In this document: positions 1 through 5,410 of the stretch, piece by piece
Numbering within the stretch: position 1 is the first letter of the stretch
Layout of the letters: each line of letters starts with the position of its first letter
Assembly (NCBI GenBank): GCA_903944755.1
Contig: CAJATB010000023.1
Span: 1-5,410, forward strand
DNA from: an uncultured Bacteroidota bacterium
Lineage (GTDB): Bacteria > Bacteroidota > Bacteroidia > Chitinophagales > Chitinophagaceae
DNA length: 5,410 nt
Direction of reading: 5' to 3'
Program-made: the position numbers and the translations under genes
The notes under the pieces: model-generated
The model's database searches: none
Told to the model about the DNA's origin: nothing
Seen by the model: only the letters and a program-made list of their open reading frames with translations

Positions 1-661
1 CAGATCCAAAATTAATAGTTTGCTGATAGCCTCCATAAGTAAAAAATACAGCAACTAAGCTCACCATCAATAATAGCGCGCCGTTGCTGCCATTATAAAC
101 ATAAACTTTCCCTTCATTCACCCCATGAATAGGTACTTGAACGCCTTTAAATAAGGAGGAAATTAATAAAACAATTAAGCTTATTTTGACAATCATTAAA
201 ACGTTTTGAGTACGACTGCTTGTTTTAAGTCCTAACAAATTGACAATATAAAAAAGGCCCACCGAAATAGAGGCAACACAAATATTGAAAAAAGTGCCGG
301 AAGGGCGACCAAATAATAAATCACTAACATAATCGGCACCAATTAAAGCAACAACTGCCAACGAAGCTGCATTACTAATTAAAATCAAGACATTAATTGT
401 AAAGCCTACTCCTGGGTGATAGCAATGTGCAAATACTTTATAATAGCCACCCATTACAGGAAGGCGTTGACCTATTTCAGCGTAAGTTAAGGCCCCAAAA
501 AGTGCTATAATGCCCCCAATAATCCAAGCTGCAAAGAATATCATTGGCGTACCTGATTTTGCAGCAATTGTAGCTGGTGTCTTAAAAATGCCCATCCCTA
601 TTACTAGGCTTACAACAATCATTGTAAGACTAAAAAAATTAATGCCTTGCTTTTCTTTCAT
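1..661 (-). CDS. APC-superfamily amino acid permease, N-terminal part (cut by window edge)
   Basis: The open frame reads from an ATG at 661 leftward to the window edge, giving 220 codons and no stop. The protein is very hydrophobic. It starts MKEKQGINFFSLTMIVVSLV and continues with IGMGIFKTPATIAAKSG (residues 21-37), which matches the unwound TM1 GxGIF...P signature of APC amino acid transporters that contacts the substrate backbone. TM2 (about 40-62) ends in the family-typical LTYAEIGQRLP, followed by GGYYKVF. Further membrane segments lie near 86-108, 124-145 and 152-171. The segment AVFFTYGGYQ (about 204-213) resembles the start of TM6. Full members have about 430-480 residues and 12 segments, so roughly half is missing. 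The start is well fixed because an in-frame TAA lies seven codons upstream. The family transports or exchanges amino acids across the inner membrane; the substrate cannot be read from this half. It is divergent from the riboswitch-btuB unit and probably unrelated in function. Confidence 0.9.
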   Translation of the reverse strand, partial: MKEKQGINFFSLTMIVVSLVIGMGIFKTPATIAAKSGTPMIFFAAWIIGGIIALFGALTYAEIGQRLPVMGGYYKVFAHCYHPGVGFTINVLILISNAASLAVVALIGADYVSDLLFGRPSGTFFNICVASISVGLFYIVNLLGLKTSSRTQNVLMIVKISLIVLLISSLFKGVQVPIHGVNEGKVYVYNGSNGALLLMVSLVAVFFTYGGYQQTINFGS

Positions 662-679
662 GCTAAATATAATTGGTTA

Positions 680-714
680 TAAATATAATTAAAATGAGCT
701 TAGTTTTCAACAAA
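680..714 (-). promoter_or_regulatory. Candidate Bacteroidota-type promoter for the permease
   Basis: On the minus strand a TTTG (711-714) is followed after 23 bases by TATATTTA (680-687), a 7-of-8 match to the Bacteroidota -7 consensus TAnnTTTG. The spacing is at the long end of what is accepted for the -33/-7 pair. Transcription would begin about a dozen bases before the ATG at 661, giving a very short leader. The region is strongly AT-rich, so a chance match is possible. Confidence 0.4.
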
Positions 715-753
715 GCGTTAATAATTAAAACCCTTAGGCATTTTTTAAATTGA

Positions 754-761
754 TATGTTTG
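754..761 (+). promoter_or_regulatory. -7 box (TATGTTTG) of the riboswitch-btuB transcript
   Basis: TATGTTTG matches the Bacteroidota sigma-A -7 consensus TAnnTTTG exactly. It ends seven bases before the first paired base of the riboswitch P1 helix (768), so the expected start site falls right at the 5' edge of the aptamer. That position is the main support. The -33 element is poor: TTAG at 734-737 with a 16-base spacer is the best candidate. Confidence 0.65.
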
Positions 762-767
762 TTTCAG

Positions 768-928
768 AATTAGGTTCATGAAAATGATTAAAAGGGAATC
801 CCGTTTAAATCGGGGGCTATTCCCGTAGCTGTAAGTTCTACGCTAAGCGCAAACAATGCAAATAAATCCACTGAAGCAATTTGGGAAGGATGCATTGCTA
901 AAGAACGAGCCAGAAGACCTGCCTGATT
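768..928 (+). promoter_or_regulatory. Cobalamin (B12) riboswitch aptamer
   Basis: The conserved blocks of the cobalamin riboswitch family (Rfam RF00174 type) appear in order. AAAGGGAATCCCG (791-803) opens a CCCG/CGGG stem (800-803 with 811-814) with a TTTAAAT loop. It is followed by GGGCTATTCCCGTAGCTGTA (consensus close to GCTGTCCCCGCAACTGTAA), then CCACTG (868-873), GGGAAGG (883-889), and the B12-box segment AGCCAGAAGACCTGCC (908-923). The closing P1 helix is AATTAGG (768-774) with CCTGATT (922-928), seven pairs including one G-U. A further helix CAATGCA/TGCATTG (854-860 with 891-897) brackets the CCACTG...GGGAAGG module. The element sits directly upstream of a BtuB-like receptor, the classic target. 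Binding of cobalamin is expected to repress expression. I cannot tell adenosyl- from methyl/aquo-cobalamin preference by eye. Confidence 0.95.
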
Positions 929-1110
929 AAATTATAACCAACAGCTTTCGGGTAAAAAGCAAGGATTGTAAACTAATTGCTGCGCAGGCATTTATTATCA
1001 TGTATAAACTTATAAAGTTTTACATATTCTAATGGGTCTGTTCTGCGCCGCAGTCACTTATGGTTCTCTTATTCCAGGAAGCTCATTGTTCAATTAAAAC
1101 AAACAAAACA
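929..1110 (+). promoter_or_regulatory. Riboswitch expression platform / btuB 5' leader
   Basis: These 182 bases lie between aptamer and start codon and hold no convincing gene. Visible structures are: a small hairpin GCTTT/AAAGC (944-948 with 956-960) with loop CGGGTAA; CAGGCA (985-990), exactly complementary to TGCCTG (920-925) in the 3' strand of aptamer P1; an 11-pair hairpin at 1000-1025 with one bulged T (1005) and loop ATA; and two GC islands, CTGCGCAG (980-987) and CTGCGCCGCAG (1043-1053), which can pair with each other. No hairpin is followed by a T-tract, so an intrinsic terminator is not evident; control of translation or of Rho access is more likely. The last 20 bases before the ATG are A-rich with no Shine-Dalgarno site, as usual in Bacteroidota. 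Confidence 0.6.
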
Positions 1111-3048
1111 ATGAGCAAAAAATTAATCACGCTCTCGGTAAGCTTAATAGCTGCCACCACCCTAGTCTTTGGGCAACAAAAAGACGATGCTAAAAAAGTT
1201 TCAGACACTATTAACAACTTAACTGAAGTGATTGTTACTGCCAATAAAATTGAGCAGAAACAAAACACAACAGGCAAGGTAGTTACTGTAATTAACGCAG
1301 CTGCCCTTCAAGCCAATGCCGGCCGCAGCTTAGCACAAGTGTTAACAGAACAAACAAGCTTGTATTTACCTGGTGCCCTTAGTAATGCAGGCACCGTGCC
1401 AAGTATTTTTATGCGAGGCGCATCTAGTGGAAGGACTTTAATATTAATTGATGGTGTACCAGTTGGAGACCCTTCAATGATAAGTAATGAATTCGATTTA
1501 AACTTAGTACCATTGGACCAAGTTGAAAGAGTCGAGATTTTAAAAGGAGCGCAGTCGACTATTTATGGCTCGGATGCAATTGGAGGGGTTATAAATATTA
1601 TTACAAAAACAAAATTAAAAAAGTCTTGGAGCGGTTCCTATTCAGTGGGCAGTTATGGTACTCAAAAAATGGATATTCAGCATGCGCAAACTTTTAATAA
1701 ATTAAGTTATACCATTGGGTATGAAAATCAGTCTGCCAAAGGGTTCTCTTCGGCATTAGATAAAACAAATATTGGAAATTTTGACAAGGATGGCTACCAA
1801 AATAAAAGCTGGTTTGCCAATATCAATTATGCCATTAATTCAAATTGGAATTTAAAAGCTTATACACGCCTTACTGCCTATAGCGCCGACATTGATCAGG
1901 CTGCATTTAAGGATGACAAGGATAACCAATTTAAAAATGCTACCAAAATGACTGGCATTACACTGAAATACAAAAAGGATAGAACTAGTTTTCAGCTGCA
2001 ATATCAAATTAACACACAAGACCGTCAATACCTTAATGACAGCACTGACAGAACCTACACAATTTTTGAAGACAATCATTACTGGGGAACATCTCATTTT
2101 GCAGATGTATTTTATGCAAATGTATTTACAAAAAATATACAATGGGTAGTTGGAAGTGATTTTAGGTATGGATCCTTTCATCAAACCTATGAATCACTAG
2201 GTGAATGGGGACCCTACAACTTTAATTTTGTGGATACTTTCCAATACCAAAATGCAGTGTACACTTCCCTTATTTTAAATGACAATGCCAATAAGTGGAA
2301 TATAGAAATTGGCGGTAGGTATAATAAACATTCTAGCTATGGAAATAATCAAACATTTACTTTAAGCCCTTCATTTAAAGTAACAAATAGTGTTAGGTTA
2401 TTAGCAAGTGTTTCTTCAGGGTTTAAAGCGCCTTCCTTGTATCAACTTAGCAATAATGCAAATTTATCACCAGAAGAATCGGTTAGCACTGAAATTGGCG
2501 CCGAATACAAAACAAATGAACTATTTGCACGAGCAGTATATTATAATAGAACTATTGACAATGGCATTGATTACAATTATATCGACTACAACTATTTTAA
2601 TTTTATTCAACAAAAAGTGAATGGAATTGAATTAGAATTCAACTGGAAATTAAATACAAAAAACAGCATCAATGCAAATTACACTTTAATGAATGGAAAA
2701 GAAACCAATCAAAACCGAGTGACTACCACTGATACTGTTACTTATAATTATTTATTAAAACGTCCAAAGCATAGCGCAGGTATTCAATGGCAATACTCCC
2801 CTACGCCAAAATTAGCAATTAGCGTTGCTGCGAGATATATTAGTAAACGTTACGATGTGGGGGGTTATGCAAGCCCCGACGTTCAATTAGGCTACTATAT
2901 ATTAACGAATGCGCATGTTCAATATAAAGCAAGCAAGCGCTTAACACTATTTGCCGATGGTCAAAACTTAGGGAACGATCGTTTTCAAGAAGTGAATGGA
3001 TACAATACAATTGGAAGGACTTTACTATTTGGCATCCGTTTACATTAA
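1111..3048 (+). CDS. btuB: BtuB-like TonB-dependent outer-membrane cobalamin receptor
   Basis: This 645-residue protein should import cobalamin (or a related corrinoid) across the outer membrane, powered by TonB-ExbBD. Residues 1-21 form a signal peptide (MSKKLITLSVSLIAATTLVF, then G-QQ at the likely cleavage site). A TonB-box-like stretch EVIVTAN follows at 39-45. The plug domain (about 46-166) carries the family hallmarks MRGASSGRTLILIDGVPV (101-118) and VERVEILKGAQSTIYGSDA (138-156), then GGVINIIT. The rest is an alternating-residue beta-barrel ending GRTLLFGIRLH. Length fits BtuB (about 600-650). I chose the ATG at 1111 over the in-frame ATG at 1060: the extra 17 residues would precede and spoil the signal peptide, whereas 1111 follows an A-rich initiation region. 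Substrate is assigned from the upstream cobalamin riboswitch plus the compact SusC-unlike architecture. Odd: the last residue is His rather than the usual aromatic. No btuFCD or cobalamin-synthesis gene is in the window. A strong terminator follows. Confidence 0.9.
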   Translation: MSKKLITLSVSLIAATTLVFGQQKDDAKKVSDTINNLTEVIVTANKIEQKQNTTGKVVTVINAAALQANAGRSLAQVLTEQTSLYLPGALSNAGTVPSIFMRGASSGRTLILIDGVPVGDPSMISNEFDLNLVPLDQVERVEILKGAQSTIYGSDAIGGVINIITKTKLKKSWSGSYSVGSYGTQKMDIQHAQTFNKLSYTIGYENQSAKGFSSALDKTNIGNFDKDGYQNKSWFANINYAINSNWNLKAYTRLTAYSADIDQAAFKDDKDNQFKNATKMTGITLKYKKDRTSFQLQYQINTQDRQYLNDSTDRTYTIFEDNHYWGTSHFADVFYANVFTKNIQWVVGSDFRYGSFHQTYESLGEWGPYNFNFVDTFQYQNAVYTSLILNDNANKWNIEIGGRYNKHSSYGNNQTFTLSPSFKVTNSVRLLASVSSGFKAPSLYQLSNNANLSPEESVSTEIGAEYKTNELFARAVYYNRTIDNGIDYNYIDYNYFNFIQQKVNGIELEFNWKLNTKNSINANYTLMNGKETNQNRVTTTDTVTYNYLLKRPKHSAGIQWQYSPTPKLAISVAARYISKRYDVGGYASPDVQLGYYILTNAHVQYKASKRLTLFADGQNLGNDRFQEVNGYNTIGRTLLFGIRLH

Positions 3049-3083
3049 ATTCACATTAGGTATTTTCAACACAAGTTCGATTC

Positions 3084-3118
3084 AAAAAAGCTTTGTACAT
3101 TTGTGCAAAGCTTTTTTT
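3084..3118 (+). terminator. Rho-independent terminator of btuB, abutting the marC start
   Basis: Left arm GCTTTGTACA (3090-3099) pairs with TGTGCAAAGC (3102-3111), with one T-G wobble. Flanking A6 (3084-3089) pairs with the T-tract 3112-3118, so the symmetrical stem is about 15-16 pairs around a tiny loop. The T-tract ends at 3118 and the marC ATG begins at 3119. The hairpin lies 35 bases after the btuB stop and should end the btuB transcript. The A-tract on the left would allow some activity on the other strand, but no minus-strand gene reads into it nearby. Confidence 0.85.
3096..3103 (+). promoter_or_regulatory. Candidate -7 box (TACATTTG) for marC inside the terminator hairpin
   Basis: TACATTTG is an exact match to the Bacteroidota -7 consensus TAnnTTTG and occupies the top of the terminator hairpin. 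The predicted start site would be near 3108-3111, leaving an 8-11 base leader before the ATG at 3119. The -33 match is weak (TTCG at 3076-3079, 16-base spacer). Because a terminator separates marC from btuB, marC needs its own promoter, and this is the only good box in the 70-base gap. Confidence 0.5.
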
Positions 3119-3697
3119 ATGGAATTTCATCCAGACCAACTACTTACTGTCATCTTTACTTTGTTTGCCGTAATTGATATTGTGGGATCTATCCCCTTAT
3201 TAATTGGGATGAAAGAAAAAATGGGTGGTATAAAGTCATTAAAAGTGACCTTAATTTCAGGGGGCTTCATGATCGCTTTTATGTTTTTAGGAAAGCCCTT
3301 TTTAAAAATGCTAGGATTAGATATTAAGTCATTCGCTGTGGGCGGATCGATTGTGATTTTTTTATTGGGATTAGAAATGGTATTAGGACATGAAATATTC
3401 AAAGGCGATAAAGATGCACATTCTGGCACAGTGGTGCCCATTGCATTTCCTATTATTGCAGGTAGTGGAACATTAACTACCATTATGTCCCTAAAAGCAA
3501 ACTTTGAAGAAGCCTATATTTTAGGAGGCATTTTGGTGAATCTTGTTATTGTGTACATTGTATTAAAGTCACTCAACTTTATCGAACGCATGTTAGGACC
3601 AGGTGGATTACTTGCTGTACGTAAATTTTTTGGCGTCATACTTTTAGCCATTGCTGTTAAAATATTCTCAAGTAATATTGGAGCGTTGAAAAGATAG
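3119..3697 (+). CDS. MarC family (UPF0056) integral membrane protein
   Basis: This 192-residue protein has the size and six-segment layout of MarC/YchE/YhgN proteins (about 190-220 residues). Membrane segments lie near 7-29, 42-58, 70-90, 104-124, 132-150 and 165-186. Two family motifs stand out in repeat positions: FAVIDIVGSIPLL (16-28), the counterpart of the usual IDPxGxxP, and VPIAFPIIAGSGTLTTIMSL (106-125), the counterpart of PLAxPLLAGPGAI. In both, the Pro after Asp or Gly is replaced (Ile21, Ser116). Some archaeal relatives are reported as neutral amino acid transporters, but the role of the bacterial members is unsettled and the old link of E. coli MarC to antibiotic resistance was not upheld. 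I chose the start at 3119 because translation from 2996 would add 41 residues overlapping the end of btuB and running through the terminator. There is no Shine-Dalgarno site; the T7 run touches the ATG. The stop abuts the convergent gene's stop. Confidence 0.9.
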   Translation: MEFHPDQLLTVIFTLFAVIDIVGSIPLLIGMKEKMGGIKSLKVTLISGGFMIAFMFLGKPFLKMLGLDIKSFAVGGSIVIFLLGLEMVLGHEIFKGDKDAHSGTVVPIAFPIIAGSGTLTTIMSLKANFEEAYILGGILVNLVIVYIVLKSLNFIERMLGPGGLLAVRKFFGVILLAIAVKIFSSNIGALKR

Positions 3698-5410
3698 TTA
3701 AAGAAGCCTTTCGATAGAGATGAAATTGTTTAAAAAGCTATAATTGATTTGAACTATTAAACGATACACACGCGAATTTGTATTATCTGTGATTAGAAAT
3801 GTAGCTGTGTCTCCTGCAGTTGGAAAGCTCCAGCCAAAAAGCATTCCTGTTGGCGTTGTTGTAATTGATTGATTTGCATTTGCAGCACCACCACCTGTAA
3901 CACCATTATACATTGAATAATTTCCAGAAATCAAAGCGTTAAAAGTAGTTGAAACAGCCGCAATTGAAACCCCACCATAACCACCACTTACAATAACAGT
4001 TGCCTTTATATTATCCATACTAATATAGGATCCATAATTTTTAAACGCACTTACTTTTAAAGCCACATTTCCAGTTGCATCGCCAAAGGTAATTTTACCT
4101 GCAACATCTAAATTTCCTGGACTCGAAATAGACATGGCCCTTGTTGATCCGCTTGTTATTGTATTGTTAGCTGTACCATTAGATAAATAAAAATCAATCG
4201 CGTTTTCAGTTGCCCCAGCATTATGTCTTGTATGAATGTACTGCGCAAATTGACTTGTTCCCGCAGCACTTCCTGCCCAACCCATTTTAATTTGTGCATT
4301 ATCATTAAATGTTGCAGCTGCATCTCCATTTTTTACATTGATAGAAGGTGTGGAGGAAGCATTTGTCAAATTTAATGTAGTTGCATTTGCCGTACCAATT
4401 ACATCTAATGTTGCAGCTGGAGTAGTTGTTCCTATGCCCACTTTGCCTGATGTATTATAAACATCAGATCCGTTTAAAATCCAAGGATTAACGAACGCAG
4501 AAGATCCCACTTGTTGAATAGTAGCCCAAGTACTTGAATAATTATTTGCTACAGGTGGCGCATAGGCAATAATATTTCCACTTACATTCAATACCCTTAA
4601 ATATACTGTCGTATTAGTAGTGGGTGTATAAAATACTACCGCTTTGTCTTGAGGGGCATCTGTATAGGCAGCCCCTGCTTTCATAATTACTCCAATACTG
4701 CCACTAGGTAAAATAGTATTGGTATTATCTACCCATGCATAATAAGCGTATCCAGTTGAAGAGCCACCCAATGCAGCTTCTAATTTATAGGTTTTATTTG
4801 CTTTTAATTCAAAACCTCCACTGGTTAATGTAATACCTGCTCCTGAAGATGTATTAAAAATAATATTTCCTGCAGCAGTTAATGATTGGTTAGCAGATAA
4901 GGAGGCTTGAATATAATCAACAGATTGTCCAGTAACTGGCAAATTCCCTGCAACTAACTTATAATATACACGATCATAATCATTCGATTCAAAACTTCCG
5001 CTGGTTGTATAATTATATACATTGTAACTCACCCCAGCTTGTAAATTCACTTCCACCTTCCCATTATATTCAACATGCACATTATTATTATAACTACTTT
5101 GCATGTCTGAACCAATTACCGTAGTACCTTGCCTCACTTGAAAATAAAATGTTGCAGTCCCTCCATTTATAGCTGTACCTGAAGAAGTAAAATCAAATAA
5201 ATATCTACCAGATACGGGCACAGTGAAAATAAACCCTGAAGCATTACTTATTTTTCCTGTAGCACTAGAATGAATTTCACCATATAATTTCACCATATTC
5301 GTAGCTGTAACACCATTTCCAGCAGAAGTAGCCGTAGCGATAGTCGCCCAGCTTGCTCCATTCCAATAATAATACCCCGCTTGCAAACCATCCGATCCTA
5401 AATTATAAAC
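3698..5410 (-). CDS. Large secreted beta-rich surface protein with C1q-like and tail-fibre-like modules, C-terminal part
   Basis: The frame is open from the window edge (first codon GTT at 5410-5408) to a TAA at 3700-3698: 570 residues, N-terminus missing. A TTG at 5386 is not a credible start, because coding sequence (VYNLGSDGLQAGYYYWNGAS) runs through it. Composition is Ala/Gly/Ser/Thr/Asn-rich with no Cys in this part. Order of modules: a YYYWNGASW spacer (about 13-21); a C1q/TNF-like jelly-roll candidate (about 40-154, with FTVPVSGRYLFDF); a second similar domain (about 163-300, with GGFELKANKTYKLEAAL); NTSGKVGIGTTTPAATLDVI (about 319-338), a motif recurrent in Bacteroidota surface proteins and resembling phage tail-fibre heads; a repetitive linker; and a C-terminal beta domain (about 443-570) ending in FLNNFISIERLL. 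I see no S74 chaperone domain, no C-terminal type IX sorting motif, and no enzyme motif. Probable role is at the cell surface or in adhesion; this is inference. Confidence 0.8.
   Translation of the reverse strand, partial: VYNLGSDGLQAGYYYWNGASWATIATATSAGNGVTATNMVKLYGEIHSSATGKISNASGFIFTVPVSGRYLFDFTSSGTAINGGTATFYFQVRQGTTVIGSDMQSSYNNNVHVEYNGKVEVNLQAGVSYNVYNYTTSGSFESNDYDRVYYKLVAGNLPVTGQSVDYIQASLSANQSLTAAGNIIFNTSSGAGITLTSGGFELKANKTYKLEAALGGSSTGYAYYAWVDNTNTILPSGSIGVIMKAGAAYTDAPQDKAVVFYTPTTNTTVYLRVLNVSGNIIAYAPPVANNYSSTWATIQQVGSSAFVNPWILNGSDVYNTSGKVGIGTTTPAATLDVIGTANATTLNLTNASSTPSINVKNGDAAATFNDNAQIKMGWAGSAAGTSQFAQYIHTRHNAGATENAIDFYLSNGTANNTITSGSTRAMSISSPGNLDVAGKITFGDATGNVALKVSAFKNYGSYISMDNIKATVIVSGGYGGVSIAAVSTTFNALISGNYSMYNGVTGGGAANANQSITTTPTGMLFGWSFPTAGDTATFLITDNTNSRVYRLIVQINYSFLNNFISIERLL

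Noticed and set aside
510..692. Plus-strand open frame of 60 codons
   Set aside because: It lies antisense to the permease start in a hydrophobic coding region and has no protein-like features of its own.
1000..1025. Hairpin read as an intrinsic terminator in the btuB leader
   Set aside because: The stem is AT-rich and is followed by ATTCTAATGGG, not a T-tract, so it does not look like a Rho-independent terminator.
1075..1079. AGGAA as a Shine-Dalgarno site for btuB
   Set aside because: It lies 31 bases ahead of the chosen ATG, too far to act, and Bacteroidota rarely use such sites.
1060..1110. Upstream in-frame ATG for btuB at 1060, adding 17 residues
   Set aside because: The extension (MVLLFQEAHCSIKTNKT) would displace the signal peptide, and lies in the structured riboswitch leader; the ATG at 1111 gives a textbook signal peptide.
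1852..2184. Minus-strand open frame of 110 codons inside btuB
   Set aside because: Shadow of the receptor coding sequence, with no promoter, initiation context or recognisable domain.
2996..3118. Upstream in-frame ATG for the MarC protein at 2996
   Set aside because: It would overlap the end of btuB by 53 bases and code through the terminator hairpin; the family length and first membrane segment fit the ATG at 3119.
3127..3483. Minus-strand open frame of 118 codons inside marC
   Set aside because: Proline- and Ser-rich shadow frame opposite a conserved membrane protein; no independent support.
5384..5386. TTG as the start codon of the surface protein
   Set aside because: The reading frame stays open to the window edge with family-like sequence ahead of it, and no signal peptide follows the TTG, so the gene is simply truncated by the window.

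Overview
The window looks like AT-rich chromosomal DNA of a Bacteroidota bacterium. Three things point there: TAnnTTTG-type -7 promoter boxes, A-rich sequence instead of Shine-Dalgarno sites before the start codons, and a large C1q-like/tail-fibre-like secreted protein of a kind common in that phylum. A Chitinophagaceae-like source is my guess; the sequence does not prove it. I see no mobile element, CRISPR array, tRNA or rRNA.

Layout. Bases 1-661 (minus strand) hold the N-terminal 220 codons of an APC-superfamily amino acid permease, cut by the window edge. Bases 662-767 are a divergent promoter region. Bases 768-928 (plus) are a cobalamin riboswitch aptamer, followed by a 182-base leader with several possible hairpins. 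Bases 1111-3048 (plus) encode a BtuB-like TonB-dependent outer-membrane receptor. Bases 3049-3118 are a short intergenic stretch that is almost filled by a strong hairpin terminator, and the hairpin also contains a perfect TAnnTTTG box. Bases 3119-3697 (plus) encode a MarC-family (UPF0056) inner-membrane protein. Bases 3698-5410 (minus) hold the C-terminal 570 codons of a large secreted, beta-rich surface protein, whose stop codon directly abuts the marC stop codon.

How the parts work together. The clear functional unit is riboswitch plus receptor: intracellular cobalamin should turn down synthesis of the outer-membrane cobalamin importer. The permease, the MarC protein and the surface protein appear to be separate transcription units with no evident link to B12. 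No new multi-gene system is visible. The most interesting local structures are the leader downstream of the aptamer, the terminator/promoter overlap before marC, and the architecture of the truncated surface protein.
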